Assembly (NCBI RefSeq): GCF_039540575.1
Contig: NZ_BAABFC010000023.1
Location: 1-34,127 of the forward strand
Source of the DNA: Pseudaeromonas paramecii
Lineage (GTDB): Bacteria; Pseudomonadota; Gammaproteobacteria; Enterobacterales; Aeromonadaceae
Length of the DNA stretch: 34,127 nt
Direction: 5' to 3'
Shown here: positions 15,439-23,107 of the stretch, one piece after another
How the letters are laid out: each line of letters opens with the position of its first letter
Position numbering within the stretch: position 1 is the first letter of the stretch
Translations under genes and position numbers: made by a program
Notes under the pieces: model-generated
Told to the model about the DNA's origin: nothing
Seen by the model: the letters and a program-made list of their open reading frames with translations, nothing else
Database searches by the model: none

Positions 15439-17826
15439 TCAATCCCTCAAGGATGCATTGAACTCAGTGCGGAGCCCCTCCACCACCTGGTTGACGGTAT
15501 CGGCGATCTCCTTCTCCTCCAGGGTGCGTTGTGTATCCTGCAAGATGAGACTGATGGCCAGACTCTTCTTGCCTTCCGGAACACCCGGCCCCTGGTATAT
15601 GTCGAACAAGTTTATTCCAACTACCTGATTTCCGCCAATTTTTTTGATGTGCAGCAGCAAATCATCTGCGGCGAGGGACTCATCCACCACCAGAGCCAAA
15701 TCGCGCCGGTTGGCCGGGAAGCGGGAGAGCTCGCACGCCGCCGGGATCCGGGCCTGCAACAGGGCCGCCAGCTCCAGCTCGAACAGCACCACCTTGCTCT
15801 TGAGACCCAGCTTCTTCTCCAGGCTCGGGTGAATCACACCGATCCAGCCTACCGGCACCCCATCCTTGTCGATCCGCGCCGCTTGGCCCGGATGCAGCGC
15901 GCTGTGGGTATCCCGCACGAAGCGGAAGCGTTCGGCTTCACCGGTCAGGGCCAGCAGGGCTTCCAGATCACCCTTAAGATCGAAGAAGTCCACCGGGCGC
16001 GAGGCCAGGCCCCACTGCTCTCCCGCCAGATCACCACAGATCACGCCAGCCAGCAAGGGCTCCTGGCGAATCCCGTTCTCGGCCGCCGGATCCTTGATGA
16101 AACGCAAACCGGTTTCAAACAGGCGTACCCGGGTTTGCTGACGGTTCTGGTTATACACCAGGGCATCAATGAGACCCGGCCAGATGGAGACGCGCATGGC
16201 GGACATCTCGGCGGAGATGGGGTTCGGCAGCACGATAGGATCGCAATCCGGGAACAGCAGGCTCATGGGCTTGGGATCCACGAAGCTGTAAGTGATGGCC
16301 TCCTGGTAACCGCGATCCACCAACAGATCCCGAGCGCGTTTCAGGGGCAGATCCGCCTCGGGGCGCTCTATCATCTGCAGGTGTGCCACCGGCGGCTCAT
16401 TGGGAATATTGTTGTAGCCGTAGATGCGGGCCACTTCCTCAATCAGATCCTCCTCGATGGCGATGTCGAAACGCCAGCTGGGCGCCAGGGCCTGCCAGCC
16501 GTCGGCGGTCGCCGTCACGGTCAGCCCGAGGCGAGTCAGGATCTCCACCACCTCAGCATCATCGAAGGCCATGCCGACCACCCGGGTCAGCTTGTCGCGA
16601 CGCAGGGTGATAGGCTGGGCTTGCGGCAGATGGGCTTGGCTTGCCACCTCGATCACCGGGCCCGCTTCACCGCCACAGATATCCAACAGCAGGCGGCTGG
16701 CGCGATCCATGGCCTGGGCCTGCAGCTGAGAGTCCACCCCACGCTCGAAGCGGTGGGAGGAGTCGGTCGACAGGCCGTAGCTGCGGGCGCGGCCCTTGAT
16801 GGCCAGGGGGGCGAAGAAGGCACACTCCAGCAGAATGTCCTGGGTGGTGGCGGACACACCGGAATGCAGGCCACCAAACACCCCGGCCAGGGCCAGCGGG
16901 CCTTGGCGGTCGGCAATCACCAGAGTATCGGGCTTGAGGCTGACCTCGGTCTCATCCAGCAGGGTGAGCTTCTCGTCGGCCTGGGCCAACCGCACCACCA
17001 GCTCGCCGGACAGCTTGGCCAGATCGAAGGCGTGCATGGGTTGCCCCAGCTCCAGCATCACGTAGTTGGTGACATCCACCACGGGGTCTATGCTGCGCAG
17101 GCCACAGCGGCGCAACCGCTCCTGCATCCACAGCGGGGTGGCGGCAGCCAGGTTCAGCCCCTTGAGCACCCGCCCCTGATACCGCGGGCAAGCCTCGGCA
17201 GCCTCGACACGGATGGGGAAGCTGGCATCACAGCTGGCGGCCACCGGCGCCCACTGGGGCACGGTGACGGCGCAGCGGTTGAGCACCGCAATCTCGCGGG
17301 CCAGGCCGGCGATCCCCAGGCAGTCGGCCCGGTTGGCGGTCAGATCCACTTCGATGGTCACATCGTTGAGCTGCAGGTAATCCCGCAGATCCGTCCCGAT
17401 GGGCGCATCCAGCGGCAACTCTATGATGCCATCGGCTTCCACCGGAATACCCAGCTCGCTGTAGGAGCAGAGCATGCCGTGAGACGGCTGGCCACGCAGC
17501 TTGGCCTTCTTGATGGTGAAGTCACCAGGCAGCACGGCGCCGACGGTGGCCACCGCCACCTTGAGGCCGGCACGGCAGTTGGGCGCGCCGCAGACGATGT
17601 CCAGCAGCTCGCTCTGCCCCACGTTCACCTTGGTGACCCGCAGCTTGTCGGCATCCGGGTGCTGGGCGCACTCCACCACTTCCCCCACCAGGACACCATT
17701 GAAGGTGCCGGCCACCGGCTCGATGCCGTCCACTTCCAGCCCGGCCATGGTGATCTGTTCGGCCAGGGTCTCGGTAACCAGGTCGGCCGCTACCCACTCG
17801 GCCACCCAGGATTGACTGAATTTCAT
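15439..17826 (-). CDS. pheT: Phenylalanine--tRNA ligase beta subunit
   Basis: Beta subunit of the alpha2-beta2 phenylalanyl-tRNA synthetase, 795 residues as in E. coli. From the N-terminus: the MKFSQSWVAEWV start, the EMAP-like tRNA-binding domain (LVGEVVECAQHPDADKLRVTKVN, residues 45-70), and the B3/B4 editing region that removes mischarged tyrosine. Then come the B5 DNA-binding-like domain, the catalytic-like core (EDLIEEVARIYGYNNIP) and the C-terminal anticodon-recognising FDX-ACB domain (SRFPANRRDLALVVDE). It lies 15 bases after pheS and 2 bases before ihfA, forming one operon. Confidence 0.97.
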   Translation of the reverse strand: MKFSQSWVAEWVAADLVTETLAEQITMAGLEVDGIEPVAGTFNGVLVGEVVECAQHPDADKLRVTKVNVGQSELLDIVCGAPNCRAGLKVAVATVGAVLPGDFTIKKAKLRGQPSHGMLCSYSELGIPVEADGIIELPLDAPIGTDLRDYLQLNDVTIEVDLTANRADCLGIAGLAREIAVLNRCAVTVPQWAPVAASCDASFPIRVEAAEACPRYQGRVLKGLNLAAATPLWMQERLRRCGLRSIDPVVDVTNYVMLELGQPMHAFDLAKLSGELVVRLAQADEKLTLLDETEVSLKPDTLVIADRQGPLALAGVFGGLHSGVSATTQDILLECAFFAPLAIKGRARSYGLSTDSSHRFERGVDSQLQAQAMDRASRLLLDICGGEAGPVIEVASQAHLPQAQPITLRRDKLTRVVGMAFDDAEVVEILTRLGLTVTATADGWQALAPSWRFDIAIEEDLIEEVARIYGYNNIPNEPPVAHLQMIERPEADLPLKRARDLLVDRGYQEAITYSFVDPKPMSLLFPDCDPIVLPNPISAEMSAMRVSIWPGLIDALVYNQNRQQTRVRLFETGLRFIKDPAAENGIRQEPLLAGVICGDLAGEQWGLASRPVDFFDLKGDLEALLALTGEAERFRFVRDTHSALHPGQAARIDKDGVPVGWIGVIHPSLEKKLGLKSKVVLFELELAALLQARIPAACELSRFPANRRDLALVVDESLAADDLLLHIKKIGGNQVVGINLFDIYQGPGVPEGKKSLAISLILQDTQRTLEEKEIADTVNQVVEGLRTEFNASLRD

Positions 17827-17841
17827 CTGTTTTCCCTTCCC

Positions 17842-18825
17842 TTACTTGAACTGCTTGAGGAAGCGCAGGTCGTTCTCGAAAAACGCACGCAGGTCATTGA
17901 CGCCGTAGCGCAGCATGGTCAGCCGCTCGACACCCATGCCGAAGGCAAAGCCGGAGTAGCGCTCCGGGTCTATACCCACAGAGCGCAGCACGCTGGGGTG
18001 CACCATGCCGCAGCCGAGCACCTCGAGCCAACGGCCGTTCTTGCCCATCACATCCACTTCGGCACTGGGCTCGGTAAAGGGGAAATAGGAGGGGCGGAAA
18101 CGGATCTGCAGATCCTCTTCGAAGAAGTGCAGCAGGAAGTCGTGCAATATGCCCTTGAGCTCGGTGAAGCTGACCTTCTCATCCACCAGCAGCCCTTCCA
18201 CCTGATGGAACATGGGGGTATGGGTCATATCGTAGTCATTACGATACACCCGGCCCGGGGCTATGATGCGAATGGGCGGCTGTTGCTGCTCCATGGTGCG
18301 GATCTGCACCCCTGAGGTGTGGGTGCGCAGCATCAGGGTCGGGTCGAAGAAGAAGGTATCGTGATCGGTACGCGCCGGGTGATGGGCCGGAATGTTCAGG
18401 GCATCGAAGTTGTGGAAATCGTCTTCGATCTCGGGGCCGGTGGCGACGCTGAAGCCCAGCTCGCCAAACAGGCGTTCGATACGCTCTATGGTGCGGGTCA
18501 CCGGGTGCAGGCCACCCTGCTCCAGGCGACGGCCTGGCAGGCTGACGTCGATGGTTTCGGCGGCCAGCTTCTTGTTGAGTTCTGCGGACTGCAGGGCATC
18601 GCGCTTGGCGTTCAGGGCATCCTGCACCGCCATCTTGGCCTGGTTGATGCGGGCACCGGCCGCCGGCTTCTCTTCATTGGGCAGGGCGCCCAGACCCTTC
18701 ATCTGCTCGGTGAAGAAGCCCTTCTTCCCCAGATACTGAACGCGCAGCTCTTCCAGGGCGGCCGCCTCCGTGACACTCTCGATTTCTGCCTGTGCCTTGG
18801 CAATCACTTCTTCTAGCTGTTGCAT
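17842..18825 (-). CDS. pheS: Phenylalanine--tRNA ligase alpha subunit
   Basis: Catalytic alpha subunit of phenylalanyl-tRNA synthetase, 327 residues, the same length as E. coli PheS. An N-terminal coiled-coil tRNA-binding arm (1-90) is followed by the class II core: motif 1 near FGELGFSVATGPEIE, motif 2 FHQVEGLLVDE, and motif 3 GFAFGMGVERLTMLRYG. The acidic and aromatic pocket residues (EPSAEVDV) are present. GAGGAAACC precedes the ATG. No pheM-type leader peptide is visible in the 78 bases upstream, although a GC-rich stem (CCCTCG...CGAGGG) lies there. The upstream gene is the GGDEF-EAL protein, not rplT. Confidence 0.97.
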   Translation of the reverse strand: MQQLEEVIAKAQAEIESVTEAAALEELRVQYLGKKGFFTEQMKGLGALPNEEKPAAGARINQAKMAVQDALNAKRDALQSAELNKKLAAETIDVSLPGRRLEQGGLHPVTRTIERIERLFGELGFSVATGPEIEDDFHNFDALNIPAHHPARTDHDTFFFDPTLMLRTHTSGVQIRTMEQQQPPIRIIAPGRVYRNDYDMTHTPMFHQVEGLLVDEKVSFTELKGILHDFLLHFFEEDLQIRFRPSYFPFTEPSAEVDVMGKNGRWLEVLGCGMVHPSVLRSVGIDPERYSGFAFGMGVERLTMLRYGVNDLRAFFENDLRFLKQFK

Positions 18826-18903
18826 GGTTTCCTCTTAACCCTCGCCCCCGAGGGGCAAAATGGCATGTATAGGCAAAGGGATGAATTTTAACTTAATTCC
18901 TGC

Positions 18904-21804
18904 TCACTTGGCCACGGCAATGGCGCCTGGCAACCCCAGCAGCAAGGGGTCGGACAGCAACGTGGGTCTGTGGATGGCATAGCCCTGCAGGTAATCCACG
19001 CCCATCTTGGTCAGTTGTGCCTCGATGGCAGGGTTGGCCACAAACTCCGCCACCGTCTTGATCCCCACGGCCCGGGCCAGCTCCGCCATGGAGCGGACGA
19101 TGGCCGCATCCGTGGGGTTCTTGTCCATCTTCTCGACAAACTGGCCATCAATCTTGAGCCAGTCCACCGGCAGTTCCTTGAGGTGACCATAGGAGGAGAA
19201 GCCGCTGCCAAAATCGTCCAGGGCGAAACGACAGCCCAGCGCCTTGAAGCTGGCGATGAAGGCCCGCGTCGCCTCTATGTTGGCGATGGCCTGCGTCTCG
19301 GTGATCTCAAAGCACAGCTTGTGCATGGGGAAGCGGGCCACCTGCAGTATCTGCTGCAGCTTGCGGTGCATCTTGGGGGTGCCGACCGACTCGCCGGACA
19401 GGTTGACCGACACCTGCTCCAGCTTGGCCAACTCTTCGGGATGATCCTGATACCAGGCCATCAGGTTTTTCAGCACCCACAGATCGATGGCCGGCATCAG
19501 ACCAAACCGCTCGGCCGCCCCCAGGAAGGTGACGGGAGAGATCAGTTCACCCTGCTCACCCAACAGGCGCAGCAAGATCTCGTATTTGTGGCCGCCCCCA
19601 GTGCCTTGGGCCGGGATGATCAGCTGACGCGCCAGCACAAAACGATTCTCCGCCAGCGCCTGGTTGATGCGGGCCACCCAGGCCACCTCATTTTGGTACT
19701 TGCGCATCTCTGGGCTGAGATCCGAGTAGACATGCAGCCGGTTGCGGCCCTGCCGCTTGGCGGTGGAACAGGCGGCATCCGCCAGCGCCATCAGTGCCGA
19801 CGCATCGTGGCTGCCGGGCTGAATAGGCACCAGCCCCAGACTGGCGGTGACGGAGTAAATCTTGCTATCCCAGATAAACTTCTGATCCTGGATCAGCTTG
19901 CGGCACTGTTCGGCAAAGCGGATGGCCTCATCCACATAGGTATTTTCCAGCAAGATGGCGAACTCATCACCACTCAAGCGGGTCAAGGAGAAGCGTTCTG
20001 CCTTAAGCTGCCCCAGTTGTTGTGCCAGCAACTTGAGGAACTCATCGCCCGCCAGATGGCCGCCTCCTTCGTTGATCAGGTTGAAGTGATCGATATCGAT
20101 AAAGCACAGATAATCCGTCCCGGTTTCCTGCTCCCGCTGCACGAACAGCGACTCCAGCAGCCCCATCAGATAACGGCGGTTATGCAGGCCGGTCACCTCG
20201 TCATGGGTAGTGAGAAACTCCAACTTGGCCTGATACTCCTTGCTCTCGGTGATATCCACCAGGATGCCCTCCAGCAGGAAGGGACGATTCTTGCCCTCCC
20301 GGTGGGAGATGCGCAGCGAGAGCCGCGCCCAGAAGGAGGAGCCATCCGGCCGGCGCATTTGCACATCCTTACGCACCCCGTCTTGGCTGTGGGAAAACAG
20401 CTGGGCCAGGAGATCATCTCGCTCATTTGGCTGGGCATACAGCGCCTGGGTATTGCGCCCCACGGTACTGGCCATGATCTGAAAATCATCGAAGCCAAAC
20501 AGCCGGCAGAAGGCCGGGTTGGCCGCCATCAGCTGACCTTCCAGGGTGGAGGTAAACAGGCCCTCATTGGCGTTATGGTACAACTCAAAGTAGCGCTTGA
20601 GACCTTCAGACACCTGTCGTTTGGCCCGTAACCGTCCGCGCTTCTCCTGATAGGTGCGATAGGCCAGGGCAAACACCAGCAAGGCGGCGGCCAGGGCGCT
20701 AAAGGCCGAGATCAGGTAATCGGTAACCCAGCCTTGCTGCCACCAACCCAAGTGGTTTGCGAACAACAGCAGACAGCTGGCCAAGAAACCCAGAGCCGCA
20801 TTGCTATACAGACGCTGCAACCAACCGGCACGACTGATAAAGAAGAACACCAGCAATAACGCCAGCGAGGTCACCAGACTGTAGAGCCCAAACATGACAA
20901 ACAGGCCATGTTTGAAACCGAGGAACCAGGGTAGGAGCACCCCGATCAGGATTAGCGCCACCACGCCCTGACCAAACCGCCGCTGACGTTGCGTCAGCCA
21001 GATCCGGTACATGTCGAGGGTGGAGAGTACCAGGGCCAGCAGCAAGAGACCCACGCAACTCAGCAGGCTCTGGGTGCCGCTGAGCCAGGATGGGAAGAAC
21101 AGATAACTGCCGGCATAGCCCTTCAATATCCAGGCTGAGGCCATCAGGCTAAAACAAAACAGGGCGTAATAGAGAAACCTTGGTTCACGAATGAAGCCAA
21201 ACAGCAACAGGGCATAGAGACCGGCGAGAATAAAGACACCACCGGTGACCCCCATCTGCAACTTATCATAAGACTGTGTGAGGGCATGTTCCCGCATGTT
21301 GGTGATGAAGAGCGGGAACTGCACAAATCCCTGATGTTCGGCCCGAAAATAGAGCTGAACCTCATCCCCCGGCTGAATCGAGAGAGGAAAGGTGAAGACT
21401 TTTGATGGATAAGGTTTGGTGCCAACACCCCGCAGCAGACCCGTCTTCCAGACCCGCATCAGGCGCCCCTTGCTGATCAAGAAGGCGTCGAGCTTATCCA
21501 GTAACGGCACGCCGGCATCAATCATCAGCAGCTGCTCTTCGCCGGAAAAGTTGGCCAAGGCGACGCGAAACCAATAAGGCCGCGAATCAAAACCCATCAC
21601 GGGCCCGGCCCCTTGCACCGAACGCCAGCCAGCGCGATAGGCCACTTCCCATGGCCAACTTTGTTGTGGTTCGCCGACCCGATATTCCAGCACCTGACTG
21701 GCATCCAAATGGGTATGCCGATCCTTAATCGGCAGCAAGACAGTGGCCTGAGCCGAGGCCACACAGGTCAGCCAACACAGTACAAAGGCAAGGGTTCTAA
21801 GCAC
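18904..21804 (-). CDS. 7TM-DISM, PAS, GGDEF and EAL protein for cyclic-di-GMP turnover
   Basis: Large inner-membrane signalling protein of 966 residues. Order: signal peptide (1-20), extracytoplasmic 7TMR-DISM sensor (about 30-175), seven-helix membrane region (about 185-385), PAS (about 402-525), GGDEF (about 530-695) and EAL (about 705-950). The GGDEF box is SGDEF (611-615), with metal Asp residues in FIDIDHF, and no I-site RxxD before it. The EAL box is EIL (742-744); its other active residues are present: Asn801, Glu833/Glu836 in EITE, Asp863-Asp864, Lys884 in LKIDG, Glu920. Phosphodiesterase activity is therefore likely and cyclase activity doubtful. The start is a GTG without a strong ribosome site. 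It is separated from rplT by a terminator and from pheS by 78 bases, so it should have its own promoter. Confidence 0.92.
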   Translation of the reverse strand: MLRTLAFVLCWLTCVASAQATVLLPIKDRHTHLDASQVLEYRVGEPQQSWPWEVAYRAGWRSVQGAGPVMGFDSRPYWFRVALANFSGEEQLLMIDAGVPLLDKLDAFLISKGRLMRVWKTGLLRGVGTKPYPSKVFTFPLSIQPGDEVQLYFRAEHQGFVQFPLFITNMREHALTQSYDKLQMGVTGGVFILAGLYALLLFGFIREPRFLYYALFCFSLMASAWILKGYAGSYLFFPSWLSGTQSLLSCVGLLLLALVLSTLDMYRIWLTQRQRRFGQGVVALILIGVLLPWFLGFKHGLFVMFGLYSLVTSLALLLVFFFISRAGWLQRLYSNAALGFLASCLLLFANHLGWWQQGWVTDYLISAFSALAAALLVFALAYRTYQEKRGRLRAKRQVSEGLKRYFELYHNANEGLFTSTLEGQLMAANPAFCRLFGFDDFQIMASTVGRNTQALYAQPNERDDLLAQLFSHSQDGVRKDVQMRRPDGSSFWARLSLRISHREGKNRPFLLEGILVDITESKEYQAKLEFLTTHDEVTGLHNRRYLMGLLESLFVQREQETGTDYLCFIDIDHFNLINEGGGHLAGDEFLKLLAQQLGQLKAERFSLTRLSGDEFAILLENTYVDEAIRFAEQCRKLIQDQKFIWDSKIYSVTASLGLVPIQPGSHDASALMALADAACSTAKRQGRNRLHVYSDLSPEMRKYQNEVAWVARINQALAENRFVLARQLIIPAQGTGGGHKYEILLRLLGEQGELISPVTFLGAAERFGLMPAIDLWVLKNLMAWYQDHPEELAKLEQVSVNLSGESVGTPKMHRKLQQILQVARFPMHKLCFEITETQAIANIEATRAFIASFKALGCRFALDDFGSGFSSYGHLKELPVDWLKIDGQFVEKMDKNPTDAAIVRSMAELARAVGIKTVAEFVANPAIEAQLTKMGVDYLQGYAIHRPTLLSDPLLLGLPGAIAVAK

Positions 21805-21862
21805 GACGCCATCACAGGTAATTGAGGACTCTCTTAAATATCAAAGAGCCCGAAAAATAACA

Positions 21863-21890
21863 ATAAAAAAGGGGAGGCAACTGCCTCCCC
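21863..21890 (-). terminator. Terminator after rplT
   Basis: GGGGAGGCA-GTT-GCCTCCCC hairpin followed on the - strand by TTTTTTATTG. It separates the ribosomal-protein operon from the GGDEF-EAL gene. Confidence 0.9.
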
Positions 21891-21905
21891 TCCGCTGTCG
21901 GCCAA

Positions 21906-22262
21906 TTAGGCCAGAGCAGCCTTGGCCTTCTCCACCAGCGCGGTGAAGGTGGCCTTGTCGTGAACGGCGATATCGGACAGGATCTTACGATCGATCTCGA
22001 TAGAAGCCTTCTTCAGACCATCAATGAAACGGCTGTAAGACAGACCGTTCTGACGGGAAGCCGCGTTGATACGGGCGATCCACAGTTGACGGAACTGACG
22101 CTTCTTCTGACGACGGTCACGGTAGGCATATTGACCGGCCTTGGTTACCGCTTGCTTGGCAACACGGTAAACACGTGAACGGGCACCATAATAACCCTTG
22201 GCAGCCTTCATCACCTTCTTGTGACGAGCGCGGGCAGTCACACCACGTTTAACTCTTGGCAT
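21906..22262 (-). CDS. rplT: 50S ribosomal protein L20
   Basis: L20, 118 residues, needed for early 50S assembly on 23S rRNA. Family sequence throughout: MPRVKRGVTARARHKKVMK, AKGYYGARSRVYRVAKQAV, YRDRRQKKRQFRQLWIARINAA and the C-terminal globular part SYSRFIDGLKKA. It starts 14 bases after the rpmI stop codon. In E. coli L20 represses translation of rpmI-rplT by binding the leader. A terminator follows. Confidence 0.98.
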   Translation of the reverse strand: MPRVKRGVTARARHKKVMKAAKGYYGARSRVYRVAKQAVTKAGQYAYRDRRQKKRQFRQLWIARINAASRQNGLSYSRFIDGLKKASIEIDRKILSDIAVHDKATFTALVEKAKAALA

Positions 22263-22276
22263 TTGTCACTCTCCCC

Positions 22277-22471
22277 TTATGCGTACGGCAACATGCTGGT
22301 TACTTGAAGAAGGTCGCTCTTGGCAACCATGCTCATGGCACGCAGATGACGCTTACGCTTGGTGCTCTTCTTGGTCAGGATGTGACGCAGGTGAGACTGC
22401 TTACGCTTGAAGCCGTTCGCGGTCTTTTTAAAGCGCTTGTAGGCGCCCTTGTTGTTTTTCAACTTTGGCAT
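22277..22471 (-). CDS. rpmI: 50S ribosomal protein L35
   Basis: L35, 64 residues, highly basic: MPKLKNNKGAYKRFKKTANGFKRKQSHLRHILTKKS, with the usual RKRHLR block. It sits between infC and rplT. The 93-base gap from infC holds a hairpin that may take part in L20 control. Confidence 0.97.
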   Translation of the reverse strand: MPKLKNNKGAYKRFKKTANGFKRKQSHLRHILTKKSTKRKRHLRAMSMVAKSDLLQVTSMLPYA

Positions 22472-22518
22472 AATAACTCCGCATTGTGTTTGCCAATGAT
22501 GGCAATCAGGCGAACAAA

Positions 22519-22544
22519 ACCCATCAGACCTAAGCCTGATGGGT
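22519..22544 (-). promoter_or_regulatory. Hairpin in the infC-rpmI gap, possible attenuator or L20 leader structure
   Basis: ACCCATCAG pairs with CTGATGGGT over an 8-base loop and on the - strand is followed by TTTTG. It resembles a weak terminator and lies where the L20 translational operator is found in E. coli. Whether it is an L20 site cannot be told by eye. Confidence 0.5.
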
Positions 22545-22564
22545 CTGTTACTTGATGAGCCTGA

Positions 22565-23104
22565 TTACCGCTTTTTCGGTGCCAGCATCATGACAGCTTG
22601 GCGCCCTTCCACCTTGGGGAAAGACTCCACTACGGCCAGATCTTCCAGATCGGATTTAACCCGTTCCAGAACGTTCAAGCCGAGGTCTTGATGCGCCATT
22701 TCACGTCCGCGGAAGCGGAGCGTTACCTTGGCCTTGTCACCTTCTTCGAGGAAGCGAATCAGGTTGCGCAGTTTTACCTGATAGTCGCCCTCATCAGTTC
22801 CAGGACGGAATTTGATTTCCTTTATCTGGACCTGCTTTTGCTTCTTCTTCTGCTCTTTTTGAGACTTGCTCTTCTCGTAGAGGAACTTGCCGTAGTCCAT
22901 GATCCGGCAGACCGGGGGCTCGGCGTTGGGGCTGATCTCAACCAGATCGACCCCAGCTTTAACGGCACGATCCAGTGCCTCTTCGATTGATACGACACCG
23001 ATCGCTTCACCATCGATACCCACCAGGCGAATTTCCTTATTGCGAATTTCGCCATTCATACGGGTACGTGGTGGTTGTTTTCCCGTCTTTTTTGCGCCTT
23101 TTAT
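22565..23104 (-). CDS. infC: Translation initiation factor IF-3, apparent ATA start
   Basis: IF-3, 179 residues (E. coli 180). It binds the 30S subunit, blocks 50S joining, and checks the start codon and initiator tRNA. Visible blocks: NGEIRNKEIRLVG, VDLVEISPNAEPPVCRIMDYGKFLYE, the basic linker QKEQKKKQKQ, KFRPGTDEGDYQVKLRNLIRFLEEGDKAK, and the end VMMLAPKKR. The first ATG (23059) has no ribosome site and lacks the N-terminal 15 residues. The in-frame ATA at 23104 is 8 bases after GGAGG, 3 bases after the thrS stop, and gives the E. coli-like start (M)KGAKK. E. coli uses ATT here, and IF-3 represses its own rare-codon start, so ATA would preserve that loop. Confidence 0.95.
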   Translation of the reverse strand: MKGAKKTGKQPPRTRMNGEIRNKEIRLVGIDGEAIGVVSIEEALDRAVKAGVDLVEISPNAEPPVCRIMDYGKFLYEKSKSQKEQKKKQKQVQIKEIKFRPGTDEGDYQVKLRNLIRFLEEGDKAKVTLRFRGREMAHQDLGLNVLERVKSDLEDLAVVESFPKVEGRQAVMMLAPKKR

Positions 23105-23107
23105 AGC

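Noticed and set aside
15529..18315. 928-codon open frame on the + strand opposite pheT and pheS
   Set aside because: It lies wholly antisense to two unmistakable synthetase genes and has the His/Gln/Gly-rich composition of a shadow frame.
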